64,000 nt of DNA from Thermoplasmata archaeon (GTDB lineage Archaea > Thermoplasmatota > Thermoplasmata > Lutacidiplasmatales > UBA184), in contig JAKIWI010000006.1 of the NCBI GenBank assembly GCA_022750115.1, positions 94,085 to 158,084 of the forward strand, read 5' to 3'. This document shows, one piece after another, positions 43,223 through 52,000 of this stretch (its first letter is position 1; each line of letters begins with the position of its first letter). Both the position numbers and the translations under genes were made by a program. Below the pieces are notes generated by a model, which did not search any database, had not been told where the DNA came from, and saw only the letters and a list, made by a program, of their open reading frames with translations.

Positions 43223-43610
43223 CGCGCGCGGACCCACCGCCGAGCGGCGGCGGGGGCGAGTCGGCGTCGAGCGTCTCGGCGAGGTAGGCGAGGTACGGCG
43301 GGTGGACCCTCGGAACGTCGATCTCGATGAGCTCGGGGACGTCGTAGGGATGGCGCTCGCCGAGGTGGCGGAACAGCGCGCCGACCCGCTTTGGGACGGT
43401 CTTGAACACGACGACGACCTCCTCCTCGGCGCGGAGGCGACCTTTCCACCAGTAGCGCGAGTGGACCGCGGTCGACTGGGCGCACGCCGCGAGGCGCGCC
43501 CGCAGCACGCTCTCGATGGCGCGGTTCGCCGCGGCCTCCGAGGGGAACGCCGTGAGGACGAGCCGCATCGGGCCAGTGGCGTCGACCGGGTCGAGCGGGT
43601 AGGGGCTCAC
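43143..43610 (-). CDS. cutA: CutA1 divalent-ion tolerance protein, extended C-terminus
   Basis: CutA core of about 110 residues: LVLTAFPSEAAANRAIESVLRARLAACAQ, SRYWWKGRLRAEEEVVVVFKT and ERHPYDVPELIEIDVP. CutA trimers bind Cu and other metals and are often tied to metal tolerance, although the real role is uncertain. The normal family end is near residue 110, but the frame has no stop and continues about 45 residues into a Pro/Arg-rich tail antisense to pgk. GTG start overlaps the DP1 stop by 4 bp (GTGA). Confidence 0.87.
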   Translation of the reverse strand: MSPYPLDPVDATGPMRLVLTAFPSEAAANRAIESVLRARLAACAQSTAVHSRYWWKGRLRAEEEVVVVFKTVPKRVGALFRHLGERHPYDVPELIEIDVPRVHPPYLAYLAETLDADSPPPPLGGGSARARRPVARRARGAPRLGQTRARPRHRY

Positions 43611-45169
43611 TCGGCCTCCACCGCTCGGCCTTCGCTGAAGTCAAGCGTGGAGACGCCGAGGGTGCTGAGGTCGACGATGGCCGCGCGGGCCGGCACCGGT
43701 TCGATGTTCCGCATCCGCTGGTACTCGGTCTCGGACTGCCACGTCGAGGCGTTGAGAAGGAGCGTGCCACCCGACCGGTCGACCCCGAAGGTGTGCGAGT
43801 GCCCCGTGACGAGGATGTCGGGCGCGGGGTCGATGACGAGCCCGTCGCGGGCGAGGGGAGCGAGGGGTGTGCGGCCCCCGTACATCGGTCCGAGATGGCG
43901 CATCTGGAGCATCCGCTTCATCACGTCGGTCGGACGCGAGTAGCTCGCGCCCGGGATCGCCGGGATCAGGTCGTCGAAGCTGCGACCGTGGTAGGCCGAG
44001 ACGACGACCCCCTCGAGCGCCACGGTGGAGGGGTTGGACAAGCTCGTCACGTTCGGCGGGAGGAGCGCCACGACGTCCGGCGAGAGGCCCGGCTGCGGCT
44101 CCGCCGGACAGACCGCGTCGTGGTTCCCGGGAATGACGATGATGCGGAGGCGCTCGGGGAGTTCGCGGAGCCTCCGTCCGAGCTCCTCGTACTGTTCGAA
44201 GACGTCGTGGAGCGCGAGGTCGCGCTCCTGGTTCGGGTAGATTCCGATCCCATCGACCAGGTCGCCCGCGACGACGACGTAGCGGATCTGCTCCGCGACG
44301 TCGGGGGCCGAGCCACGCCCGTGGAGGAACTCGGTGAGCTCCGACCAGGGGCCGGTGAGGAACGAGCGGCTGCCGACGTGGAGGTCGGAGAGGAACAGCA
44401 CCCGGCTCGCCCGCGCCGATCGGTGCTCCGTTCGTCCGCGCGAACTGTCCGGGCGCTCGACCCCCGCGACTCGCGGCGCCCGTCCCTTGTCCTCCCCCAC
44501 CTGGAGCTGCAGTCCGACGACCTCGTCGGGGATGAACGTGGTTCGCCCCGCCGGCGAATCGCGCGGGACGAAGCACTCGATCGAGCCGGAGTCATCCTCC
44601 ACACGGACGATCGTGTGGTGCTTCTCGACCGTGGTCCGCACGTCCCGCACCATGGCGATCACCGAGACGGAACCCCGCGCGCGATTCGACTCGGCGACCG
44701 GCACCAGGTTCGGGAGCGTCGAGCGGCCCCGGAGCAGTCGGGCGAGCGCCGCGTAGCGGGAGGCGAACAGCGTGGTGTACGCTTCCAGCGGCTCGTCGGT
44801 GCTCGGCGGCGCGGAGAAGCCCAGCTGAACCACGGAGAATTCGGGGACCGACGCGGAGGTCGGGCCTTCCGGGCCCGGCATCGAGAGAGAGAGGAGCGAC
44901 GTCCCGAGGGAACGGCGTGCGGGTTCGCTGGTCCGGGACGCCTCGCTGACGGCCACGATCCGCGCCACCATCTCGGCGGTGACGAACGGGTGGGCGGGTC
45001 CGGCCTCGTCGATGACCTGTTGGGAGATCGCCAGGGGGACCGACTGGGCCGCGAGAATTCGGAGCGCGTCGGAGTCGACGAACTTCTGGTGGGCCTCGAA
45101 GTAGGCGACGATCTGGTCCCGCATCGCGGTCGCGTTCGCGCCCGCGCCCAGTCGAACGGACCCCCCCAC
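43607..45169 (-). CDS. dp1: DNA polymerase II (PolD) small subunit DP1
   Basis: Small subunit of the archaeal replicative PolD, about 520 residues. An N-terminal helical domain is followed by an OB-like region (VSVIAMVRDVRTTVEKHHTIVRVEDDSGSIECFVP) and a calcineurin-like 3'-5' exonuclease domain with SDLHVGS, AGDLVDG, PGNHD and TGHSHTFG, so all metal ligands are kept. PolD is absent from Crenarchaeota, which favours Euryarchaeota in the broad sense. The first codon in the track is TTG; GTG 45169, one codon later, sits about 30 bp after a TTGAAATAG element, and ATG 45124 is another option. Confidence 0.94.
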   Translation of the reverse strand: MGGSVRLGAGANATAMRDQIVAYFEAHQKFVDSDALRILAAQSVPLAISQQVIDEAGPAHPFVTAEMVARIVAVSEASRTSEPARRSLGTSLLSLSMPGPEGPTSASVPEFSVVQLGFSAPPSTDEPLEAYTTLFASRYAALARLLRGRSTLPNLVPVAESNRARGSVSVIAMVRDVRTTVEKHHTIVRVEDDSGSIECFVPRDSPAGRTTFIPDEVVGLQLQVGEDKGRAPRVAGVERPDSSRGRTEHRSARASRVLFLSDLHVGSRSFLTGPWSELTEFLHGRGSAPDVAEQIRYVVVAGDLVDGIGIYPNQERDLALHDVFEQYEELGRRLRELPERLRIIVIPGNHDAVCPAEPQPGLSPDVVALLPPNVTSLSNPSTVALEGVVVSAYHGRSFDDLIPAIPGASYSRPTDVMKRMLQMRHLGPMYGGRTPLAPLARDGLVIDPAPDILVTGHSHTFGVDRSGGTLLLNASTWQSETEYQRMRNIEPVPARAAIVDLSTLGVSTLDFSEGRAVEAE

Positions 45170-45264
45170 CAATCCTCCCGGCGGCTCGAGGGAGCGCTCG
45201 CTATTTCAACTGCCGGTCGACGGCCGCCGACCCACGCCCCTTCGAGGTCGGAATCGTCGGCGTT

Positions 45265-45939
45265 CTAGTCGCGGTACGACTCTTTCGCGTAGGTCACACC
45301 CTTCGGGAATTTCTCCTTCAGGTGCGCGATCAGCGAGTCGGGGCTGCGCTCGAGATGCGCGGTGTACCACCGCACGACGAGGTCGCGCAGCGCGGCGTGG
45401 AGGTCGCGGAGGTTGACGTCGTCCTCCCGGGTGTCGTAGAGGACCGCCTGGTTCATCATCCGCATCCAGCCGGTGTACTTGTGGTACGATTCGCCCTCGC
45501 ACCACTCGTAGATGCCGCGCAAATGAGCGACTCCCTCGGGCGTGCGATAGAACCAGAATCGGAGCGTGAAGCCGACCCAGCCGGGAGTGCGGTCGTGGAG
45601 CTCGATCGTCTTGACGGCGCCGAAGTCGAAGCTGTCGCGGAAACTCCACTTCTCCGGGTACTCGACGAACGTCGCGAACAGCGTCTGCGACGGCTCGACG
45701 GTCAGATGGACGGAGATCTGCTCGAACTGATTGTGGACCTCCCAGAGGTCCTGCAGGAGACGCTTGTTCAGTTCGCCGCGGTGCGCGAGGTCTTCGCCGC
45801 CCTTGCCTTCGGCCGTCTTTTGCGAACGGGCGAGCTCCTCCCGGAGCGTCGCGACGAAGTTGTCGTCCGCGAGCTTGGGGGGCATGGCCTCGTCGGGGGT
45901 CGCCGGTGGGGCGGGCGGGGCGGACTTGCGCTTGGCCAT
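45265..45939 (-). CDS. Conserved protein of unknown function
   Basis: 224 residues, start ATG 45939. After a Lys/Pro-rich N-terminus come a helical stretch (LNKRLLQDLWEVHNQFEQISVHLTVEP) and a beta-rich region of alternating aromatic residues (GWVGFTLRFWFYRTPEGVAHLRGIYEWCEGESY). The aromatic strands suggest a ligand-binding barrel, but I recognise no family. A strong TATATA about 40 bp upstream is its promoter. Located between DP1 and a surface protein, with no clear operon partner. Confidence 0.75.
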   Translation of the reverse strand: MAKRKSAPPAPPATPDEAMPPKLADDNFVATLREELARSQKTAEGKGGEDLAHRGELNKRLLQDLWEVHNQFEQISVHLTVEPSQTLFATFVEYPEKWSFRDSFDFGAVKTIELHDRTPGWVGFTLRFWFYRTPEGVAHLRGIYEWCEGESYHKYTGWMRMMNQAVLYDTREDDVNLRDLHAALRDLVVRWYTAHLERSPDSLIAHLKEKFPKGVTYAKESYRD

Positions 45940-45975
45940 GAATTTTAGGCTCCGAGGGCCGCGTAGCGGAGTCGC

Positions 45976-45984
45976 GTATATAGT
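45976..45984 (-). promoter_or_regulatory. TATA box upstream of the unknown gene at 45265
   Basis: CTATATACG on the minus strand, one of the clearest TATA boxes in the window, 37-45 bp before the ATG at 45939. The rest of the 271-bp divergent gap holds no other clear element. Confidence 0.6.
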
Positions 45985-46210
45985 ATTGATTCGCCGACAA
46001 GCGACGGCCTCGTTCGCCGGGTGCCGCAGTCCGTTCGTTCGCGGGCGCGGGCGGCCCAGAGCACCCGGCGTGAGAATCCCCCCATCCGACTCTTGGGATC
46101 TGCTGACCGAATGACTTGGAGGAAAGCGTCGTCGAACGGGGCGGCAGCGGCAGAAATGATGGGGGAATCTTGCGCCGAACGTTCTTGCACTCGCGCTAGT
46201 TGCGGACGAC

Positions 46211-48982
46211 ATGGCACGGCGTCGGCTCCGACCGGTACAGCGGGACAAGTCCCTGTCACCGAATCGCTCCGTGCTGCTTCTCTGCCTATGCGCCGCCGCT
46301 CTCTTGATTCCAACCCTACCGGTACTCCCGCCCCAGAGCGGTGCCTCCGCGCAGCCTCCGAACCTCGACTCGAAGAGCGTGGCCCGCGTGGCCGCCTCTC
46401 CTGCCCCGGCGGATGGTTCGCGCGAGCGGCCCCTGACCCCAGCGGTCTCAGGAGGATTCCGGTGGGCCAACCTCACGAACGGATCCGCTCCGAGTGCGAG
46501 AACTCAGTTCGCCATGTCGTATGACGCGACCGACGAATACGTCGTTTTGTTCGGCGGACGGAGCGCCATCGACAGTCGGTTCGCCCTCAACGACACGTGG
46601 GCGTACCACGCCGGCGTGTGGCGGAACATCACGTCGACGGCCGGCCGAGCCCCTCCTGCGCGCTTCGCCGCCGAAATTGCGTACGATGAGTCCGACCACT
46701 ACGTCTTCCTGACCGGGGGTCGGGGTCAGTACCAAGATGAGAACCACACGAACCCGCTCCTGACCGACAGTTGGGCCTTTGCCGGCGGGCATTGGAGGCA
46801 ACTGGGCGCGAGCTGGCCAACCGCTCTCTTGTCTTCGTGTCAAGGCACGACGGCGGCATTCGATTCCACCGACCAGTTCGTGATCGTGCTCAGTCCCTGC
46901 TCGGGATTCAGTACGGGAGGGCAGGCGGCCGCCTACCACAATGGCAACTGGACCGACCTCAGTGTGAACACAACGACCAATGCGACCATCCCAACGCCGG
47001 GCTTCATCGATCCCCTGCTGGTCGACGAACCCGCGCTCGGCGGTGTCGTGCTTTTCGGTGGGACAGACCCCTTCCTTCACGCCGCGTACAACGAGACGGT
47101 TCTCTACACCGGCGGCCAATGGATCGACGAAACCGCGAACCTGACTGGGACTCCTCCCGGGCGAGTCTTTGCGGCGGGGGACTACGATCAGGCGGATCCG
47201 GGATTCCTCCTAAGCGGCGGGGATGTCGACGTTCCACCGCTCGCCGCCACGAACTCGACGTGGATCCTCTCGAACCGGACCTGGATTCAGGCTCCGGCAG
47301 GACCAGCGCCACCGGCGGACTCCGCCAGTCGGATGGTCTGGGACAAGGTCGACAACGCCTCGATCTGGTTCGGCGGCATCCCGAACGAAACATGGTCGTG
47401 GGGAGTGACCTCCCCCCTTGTCGGCCTCGCGATCCTTCCCGGAATCAACCCAGTCGATGTCGGTGTCGCGACCGCGTTCTCCGCGAGCTATGAAGGAGGC
47501 ACTGCCCCCTTCAACTTCACCTGGCAGTTCGGCGACGGAACCGCCAGCAATCTGGCGACGCCGAGCCACGCCTACAGCGCCATCGGATCGTATTCCGTGA
47601 GCCTCGTGGTCCGGGATTCGTTCGGGCACACGGCGGCCGCCTCCGACTTGCTCAACGCCTCGGGGGCCCTGGCGGTAAGCTTGTCGGCCGGGCCCAATCC
47701 TGTCGATGTCGGGGTCCCGGTCGCCTTCAGTTCTCACCTGAGCGGCGGCTCAGCGCCGTTGGGCTACAACTGGACGTTCGGTGACGGCACCGCTCCAATC
47801 GCGTCCCCAGTCCAAGCGATCCATGCCTACGGTGTCGCCGGCAATTACACCGCCGCGCTCGTCGTCACCGACGCGGGGGGCGGCCGATTCGTCGCCGGCG
47901 CCACGATTGATGTGATCCCCGGTCCCTCGGTCCCCGTCATCACGGCGACCCCTATTTCGCCCGACCTTGGGCAGTTGGTGAACTTCTCGGCCGTGGAGGT
48001 CGGTGGGACAGTCCCCTACCACTATTCGTGGGCGTTCGGAGACGGGGGGGTCGGTGGGAACCTCGCGGCAATCTCCCACATCTTCACGACCAACGGCCCG
48101 TTCGTGGCGACCGTCACAGTGGTCGATGCGGAGGGAGCGACTATCACCGGCTCCCTAAACATGACGATCGCGTTGAACGTTTCCGCCCTCGGGAATTGGA
48201 GCGCGGGCGCGGCACCCCTCATCCTCGGATTTCATAGCGCCGTATCGGGCGGAGTTCCCGGATACACCTACGCCTGGACGTTCGGAGATGGCGGGACCGC
48301 CGCGGGCCCAACGCCCACTCACCAGTTCGACGTCCCTGGCCTCTTCACGGCGGAGCTCCGCGTCCAAGACTCGTCGGGGCACAGCGCAGAGTCCGGCTGG
48401 ACCGTGTTCGTTGCGCCGGGGGGCGGGGGTCCGCTCACCGTCACCTTGTCGCCCGAGCCATCCCAGATCGCGGTCGGCGGTTTCTCGCTCGTCACCGCCA
48501 CTCTCTCGGGAGGGCTCGGGGGGTACACGTTCCGTTGGACCGACGGGATGGCCACCTGCTTGCTGGCTGGCCCCCTGAGCGTGCGCTGCGCCCCGGCCAC
48601 GGTGGGCACTTACCCGGTCGCGCTCACCGTCGTCGACCAAGCCGGACACTCGGCCACGGGTTCGACATCGCTGACTGTCGGCGCCGCAGGGACCGTGACA
48701 AGTCCCCCGGTGGGAGGTCTCCTATCGTGGGCGCAAATTGGCGTGACTGTCGGAGTGGCTGGGGCGATCGCGGTCGCACTGATCGTGCTCGTCGTAGTCC
48801 GAAAATCGGGGGGCCGGAATGCAGCACGCCCCCGAGAGCCGGATGCCTACGCCGAATATCGCTCGGCGGTGCGGGCCGCGCCACGCGTCATCGACTCCGG
48901 TTCTCCATCCCTCGAGTCCGGCACGCCGGCCAAGAAGCCCACCCGGCCGGGTGCCCCCGATCCGCTCTCCGACCTCGAGTGA
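46211..48982 (+). CDS. Kelch-type and PKD-repeat surface protein
   Basis: 923 residues: basic N-terminus and signal helix (VLLLCLCAAALLIPTLPVL), a Kelch/galactose-oxidase-like propeller region at about 90-400 (repeats such as YVVLFGG, NDTWAYHAGVWRNIT and YVFLTGG), then five PKD domains recognised by TWQFGDGT, NWTFGDGT, SWAFGDGG and AWTFGDGG, and a C-terminal helix (IGVTVGVAGAIAVALIVLVVV) with a cytoplasmic tail. It is a cell-surface protein; the Kelch catalytic copper site of galactose oxidase is not evident. Possibly a sugar-binding or adhesion protein. Confidence 0.87.
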   Translation: MARRRLRPVQRDKSLSPNRSVLLLCLCAAALLIPTLPVLPPQSGASAQPPNLDSKSVARVAASPAPADGSRERPLTPAVSGGFRWANLTNGSAPSARTQFAMSYDATDEYVVLFGGRSAIDSRFALNDTWAYHAGVWRNITSTAGRAPPARFAAEIAYDESDHYVFLTGGRGQYQDENHTNPLLTDSWAFAGGHWRQLGASWPTALLSSCQGTTAAFDSTDQFVIVLSPCSGFSTGGQAAAYHNGNWTDLSVNTTTNATIPTPGFIDPLLVDEPALGGVVLFGGTDPFLHAAYNETVLYTGGQWIDETANLTGTPPGRVFAAGDYDQADPGFLLSGGDVDVPPLAATNSTWILSNRTWIQAPAGPAPPADSASRMVWDKVDNASIWFGGIPNETWSWGVTSPLVGLAILPGINPVDVGVATAFSASYEGGTAPFNFTWQFGDGTASNLATPSHAYSAIGSYSVSLVVRDSFGHTAAASDLLNASGALAVSLSAGPNPVDVGVPVAFSSHLSGGSAPLGYNWTFGDGTAPIASPVQAIHAYGVAGNYTAALVVTDAGGGRFVAGATIDVIPGPSVPVITATPISPDLGQLVNFSAVEVGGTVPYHYSWAFGDGGVGGNLAAISHIFTTNGPFVATVTVVDAEGATITGSLNMTIALNVSALGNWSAGAAPLILGFHSAVSGGVPGYTYAWTFGDGGTAAGPTPTHQFDVPGLFTAELRVQDSSGHSAESGWTVFVAPGGGGPLTVTLSPEPSQIAVGGFSLVTATLSGGLGGYTFRWTDGMATCLLAGPLSVRCAPATVGTYPVALTVVDQAGHSATGSTSLTVGAAGTVTSPPVGGLLSWAQIGVTVGVAGAIAVALIVLVVVRKSGGRNAARPREPDAYAEYRSAVRAAPRVIDSGSPSLESGTPAKKPTRPGAPDPLSDLE

Positions 48983-49074
48983 ATCCCCCCGGGCCGACGG
49001 ACCCGATTCCGCGAGGAGCCGGGGGGGGCGCCAAGACGCCTCCCGAACGAGCGCTCCGCCCACTCGCGAATGCC

Positions 49075-50124
49075 CTAGCAATCGCGCGGCCCGTCGGCGG
49101 ATTCCCTCAGTAGGTCGACGAATACATGCTGCTTGGCCGGGGTGATCGCCGCCAGCGGCAGTCGGTCGACCTGAATGTTTCGTAGGTAGGGCTCCAAGAT
49201 GGCGAGGACATTTCGTTCCGGACGCGCGGTCGCGGGACGCGGACGGACTCGCTGCCGAGACAAGGTTCCGATGAGTACCCGACCCTGCCCGAAGGCAAAC
49301 AGGAACGGCGTGATCTCCCCGGAGGTGACCAGCTCCCGGAACAGGTCCGAAGGTCGCGACTCCGGTGTAAAGTCGCCATGGACGAACGCCACGCTCTCAG
49401 GGAAACCGGCGATCCATCGGGAGACCGCGACCGGATTCAGGAAGTACCGTCGCTCGACCAAGCCGGACGCGAGCGCCCGACGTTCGCGAACCCCGCTGAG
49501 AACGCCCCCGCCGGAGCCGCTCTGCCGGTACTCAAACGGTCGATGTACCAGTCGGACGACGGTCTCTTGCTCACCAGAACTCAGTCGAACCGGACCAACG
49601 GACGGGCTTGCGCGGAGTTGCGGCGGCAGCGGATGTGGGTAGGCCAGCGGGGCGCCGAGCGCCGCGAATCGGCTCCAGGCTCCCTCGAAATCGAAGTAGA
49701 CCGGTACAGCACCCAACCGCGCATCGGCTCGGAGGACGGATAGTGCGTGCACCATCTGGGCAGGGGTCAATGCGGCATCGCGTCGAGTCGCCGCTTCGAT
49801 AGACGGCGCGAGAAACGCGCCGAACAGCCGTTCGGATGCCGCCCAGGCCGCGATGCAGAACGGACTCCCGACCCACAGCCGCGCCAGCTCCTCGGATCGC
49901 TCGGTGAACGGCTGCGCGAGCACAAACGAAACGATCGGGAGTCCCAACGCAACGGGATCCGGAACGTACCGATGGAGCACCCAGTCGCGGGCGATCGCGC
50001 GCTGTCGGGCGGTCTGCTCTGTGCGGCGCGGAAGTGCCCCCCGGTCGCCCGCTGGCACGGGTCCTCGAATCCCGGCGAGCAGGTCCCGAACGACGATGCC
50101 CTCGGCCCGGCTCAGACCTCGCAA
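49075..50124 (-). CDS. Putative DNA-binding regulator of unknown type
   Basis: 349 residues, not assigned to a family by eye. The N-terminus (LSRAEGIVVRDLLAGIRGPVPAGDRGALPRRTEQTARQRAIARDWVLHRYVPDPVALGLP) resembles a winged helix followed by an RYVPDP link, similar to Lrp-like archaeal regulators. The middle and C-terminal parts have no motif I recognise. GCCTATCAG about 25-35 bp upstream could be the TATA box. The regulatory role is inferred only from the N-terminal pattern. Confidence 0.68.
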   Translation of the reverse strand: MRGLSRAEGIVVRDLLAGIRGPVPAGDRGALPRRTEQTARQRAIARDWVLHRYVPDPVALGLPIVSFVLAQPFTERSEELARLWVGSPFCIAAWAASERLFGAFLAPSIEAATRRDAALTPAQMVHALSVLRADARLGAVPVYFDFEGAWSRFAALGAPLAYPHPLPPQLRASPSVGPVRLSSGEQETVVRLVHRPFEYRQSGSGGGVLSGVRERRALASGLVERRYFLNPVAVSRWIAGFPESVAFVHGDFTPESRPSDLFRELVTSGEITPFLFAFGQGRVLIGTLSRQRVRPRPATARPERNVLAILEPYLRNIQVDRLPLAAITPAKQHVFVDLLRESADGPRDC

Positions 50125-50288
50125 TGGACCGGCAAGAACTCCCCCTGAGACTGATAGGCTCGTCGGGAGAAGTGCATCCCCTCGATGGCTAAGCGCGCGT
50201 CAGCGACGGGAGTTATCCACCGGGCCAGGACGGGCGAAGAGTCCCCCGGAATCCAGGGAGTTTCGCCGTCGCCTTCGCCGGCCCAGCC

Positions 50289-50298
50289 CTTAAATACG
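50289..50298 (+). promoter_or_regulatory. TATA box of dnaG or of a short RNA
   Basis: CCTTAAATACG is a canonical archaeal TATA sequence, but it lies about 230 bp before the dnaG ATG, unlike the leaderless layout elsewhere in the window. Confidence 0.55.
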
Positions 50299-50319
50299 CT
50301 TCGAAGCTCAACGACGTTG

Positions 50320-50526
50320 GAAGGACTCCCGGAGACGGAAGGAGGAAACTCCTGGCGTCGCCGCGCCTCACGGACTGACGACTCATGCTGACCCCACGCC
50401 TCTGTCGTACCCTCCGCGTACTCGCGACCGACCGCTAGGCCGAACCCCCGGTCCGCCTCCACCAGAGTCCCGCGCCCCGAAACGGGGGCGTGGAAATCCA
50501 CCCCACACCGGAGGAACGAACCGAAC
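50320..50526 (+). ncRNA. Candidate structured leader or small RNA upstream of dnaG
   Basis: A transcript starting about 25 nt after the TATA box would cover this segment. Visible hairpins: GACG-GA-AGGAG-GAAA-CTCCT-GG-CGTC (GAAA tetraloop, at 50344-50369); ACGAC pairing with GTCGT and flanking CGGA with TCCG; GACCG pairing with CGGTC; and a 9-bp stem CCCCG-AAA-CGGGG extended by CGCG/CGTG with one bulged G (50471-50492). GGAGG 12 nt before the dnaG ATG could be a ribosome site. A 17-codon ORF starting MLTPRLCR lies inside. It resembles no RNA family I can name. Confidence 0.4.
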
Positions 50527-51921
50527 ATGAGCAACGATCCCAGCGCCGCCAAGTACCAAATCAAAGCCCGCATCATGGCCGAAGGAGTCATCGACAAGCC
50601 CGACGTCGTCGGAGCTGTCTTTGGCCAGACGGAGGGCCTGCTCGGAGACGAGCTCGACCTCCGGGACCTTCAGAAGTCCGGCCGAATTGGCCGGATCGAG
50701 GTCGACATCGACTCCCGCAAGGGAAAGAGCGAGGGCGAGATCACGATCCCCTCCTCGCTCGACCAGGTCGAGACCGCGATCCTCGCCTCGGGCCTCGAGA
50801 CCGTCGACCGCATCGGACCCTGCCGGGCCCGGATCGAGGTCATCTCGGTCGAGGACATCCGCATCTCGAAGCGCCAGAAGGTCGTCGAGCGGGCGAAGGA
50901 GATCCTCGCCAAGCTCCAGGAAGGCTCGAAGGGGGTCGGCCTCGACCTCACCGAGTCCGTCCGCAAGGCGGTCCAGGTCGACGAGATCACCACGTACGGC
51001 CCCGAGCACCTCCCTGCCGGGCCGAACATCGACCAGGCCGACGCCCTCATCGTCGTCGAGGGACGGAGCGACGTGCTGAACCTGCTGCGCTGCGGCATCA
51101 AGAACTGCATCGCGGTCGAAGGCACCAGCGTCCCGCAGACGGTGAAGGACCTGTCCCGTGGCAAGACGGTCACCGTCTTCACCGACGGCGACCGCGCGGG
51201 GGAACTGATCCTGCGCGAGATGCTCCAGACGATGGACATCGATTTCGTCGCCCGCGCGCCGCGCGGGAGCGAGGTCGAGGAGCTCACCCAGAAGCAGCTC
51301 GTCAAGTGCCTGAGGAACAAGATCCCGATCAACCAGTTCCTCGAGATGAGCGGCTTCGAGTCGACGGGCGCGACGCGCCAGCCGATGGAAGAGCGCGGCG
51401 AGGGACCGGGACCCGGTCCGAACCGCGGCGATGGCCCGGGCCCGAACCGGGGCGATGGCCCCGGCCCGAACCGGGGCGACCGGCGCGACGACCGCCCGCC
51501 GCGACGCGACGAGCCGGAGCGGGGCCTCCCGCCCCCTCCGCCGCCTCGGGAGCCGGAGCGCCGTGCCCCGCCGCCCCCGCCTCCGCCCCCCGCGGCCGCG
51601 CCGATGTCGCCGGAGCTCCAGAAGTACTTCCAGATGCTCAGCGGGATCGAGAACACCTCGAAGAGCCTGTTCCTCGGGCCCGATGACGCCATCGTGGGCG
51701 AGGTCCCGGTGAAGGAGATGATCGACGCGCTCGCCGCCCTCGGCCAGCCGGCGAAGACCGTCGTCTTCGATGGGGTCGTGAGCCAACGTCTCCTCGACGT
51801 CGCCCAGGAGAAGGGGATCGCCACCGTCGTGGCGAACCGGATCGGCGCGGTCGGGAAGATCCCGGAGAACATCCGGGTCGTCACCCGGCTCGACGCCGCC
51901 CCCGCGCCGCACCCCCGCTGA
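50527..51921 (+). CDS. dnaG: Archaeal DnaG-type primase (Toprim)
   Basis: 464 residues. The N-terminal archaeal domain (YQIKARIMAEGVIDKPDVVGAVFGQTEGLLGDELDLRDLQKSGRIGRI) precedes the Toprim domain with IVVEGRSDVLNLL, the catalytic Glu, and TVFTDGDRAGELI, the DxD. A Pro/Arg/Asp-rich linker at about 290-360 includes a 24-bp tandem repeat, followed by a conserved C-terminal domain (VKEMIDALAALGQPAKTVVFDGVVSQRLLDVA). The protein associates with the exosome in other archaea. An SD-like GGAGG precedes the ATG, and the leader is unusually long. Confidence 0.95.
   Translation: MSNDPSAAKYQIKARIMAEGVIDKPDVVGAVFGQTEGLLGDELDLRDLQKSGRIGRIEVDIDSRKGKSEGEITIPSSLDQVETAILASGLETVDRIGPCRARIEVISVEDIRISKRQKVVERAKEILAKLQEGSKGVGLDLTESVRKAVQVDEITTYGPEHLPAGPNIDQADALIVVEGRSDVLNLLRCGIKNCIAVEGTSVPQTVKDLSRGKTVTVFTDGDRAGELILREMLQTMDIDFVARAPRGSEVEELTQKQLVKCLRNKIPINQFLEMSGFESTGATRQPMEERGEGPGPGPNRGDGPGPNRGDGPGPNRGDRRDDRPPRRDEPERGLPPPPPPREPERRAPPPPPPPPAAAPMSPELQKYFQMLSGIENTSKSLFLGPDDAIVGEVPVKEMIDALAALGQPAKTVVFDGVVSQRLLDVAQEKGIATVVANRIGAVGKIPENIRVVTRLDAAPAPHPR
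51409..51480 (+). repeat. Three tandem 24-bp repeats in the dnaG linker
   Basis: Three in-frame copies of a 24-bp unit encoding GPGPNRGD, differing at a few third positions. The linker continues Pro/Arg-rich. Such repeats can change in number by slippage. Confidence 0.85.
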
Positions 51922-51929
51922 ACCCCTTC

Positions 51930-51952
51930 GGGCGCCGGCTCCGCCGGCGCCC
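51930..51952 (+). terminator. Hairpin downstream of dnaG
   Basis: Perfect 10-bp inverted repeat with arms GGGCGCCGGC and GCCGGCGCCC around a 3-nt loop, 9 bp after the dnaG stop. No T-run follows directly, so termination is possible but not certain. Confidence 0.5.
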
Positions 51953-51962
51953 GCCGTCCCCG

Positions 51963-51972
51963 ACCTTTATCT
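51963..51972 (+). promoter_or_regulatory. TATA-like promoter of the LonB-like gene
   Basis: ACCTTTATCT is 29-38 bp before the GTG at 52001. A perfect palindrome, TTCACGTGAA, follows at 51988-51997, just before the start codon, where it could be an operator or lie by chance. Confidence 0.5.
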
Positions 51973-52000
51973 CCGCTTCCAACGTAGTTCACGTGAAACC

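Larger units (their letters stand above)
50125..50526. other. Intergenic region of about 400 bp upstream of dnaG
   Basis: No supported protein gene. It contains GCCTATCAG (putative promoter of the minus-strand gene at 49075), a strong TATA-like CTTAAATACG at 50289-50298 readable in both directions, and then about 205 nt with several stable hairpins before the dnaG ATG. A track ORF (50112-50597, minus) spans the region but has no recognisable features and covers both promoters. Confidence 0.6.

Noticed and set aside
50320-50526. SRP RNA or RNase P RNA before dnaG
   Set aside because: Neither the SRP helix 8 signature nor the RNase P CR-I/CR-V sequences are present on either strand, so no family was assigned.
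50112-50597. 161-residue minus-strand ORF across the dnaG upstream region
   Set aside because: It covers both promoters of the divergent genes and runs into dnaG; no recognisable domain, and the segment is better explained as a non-coding leader.
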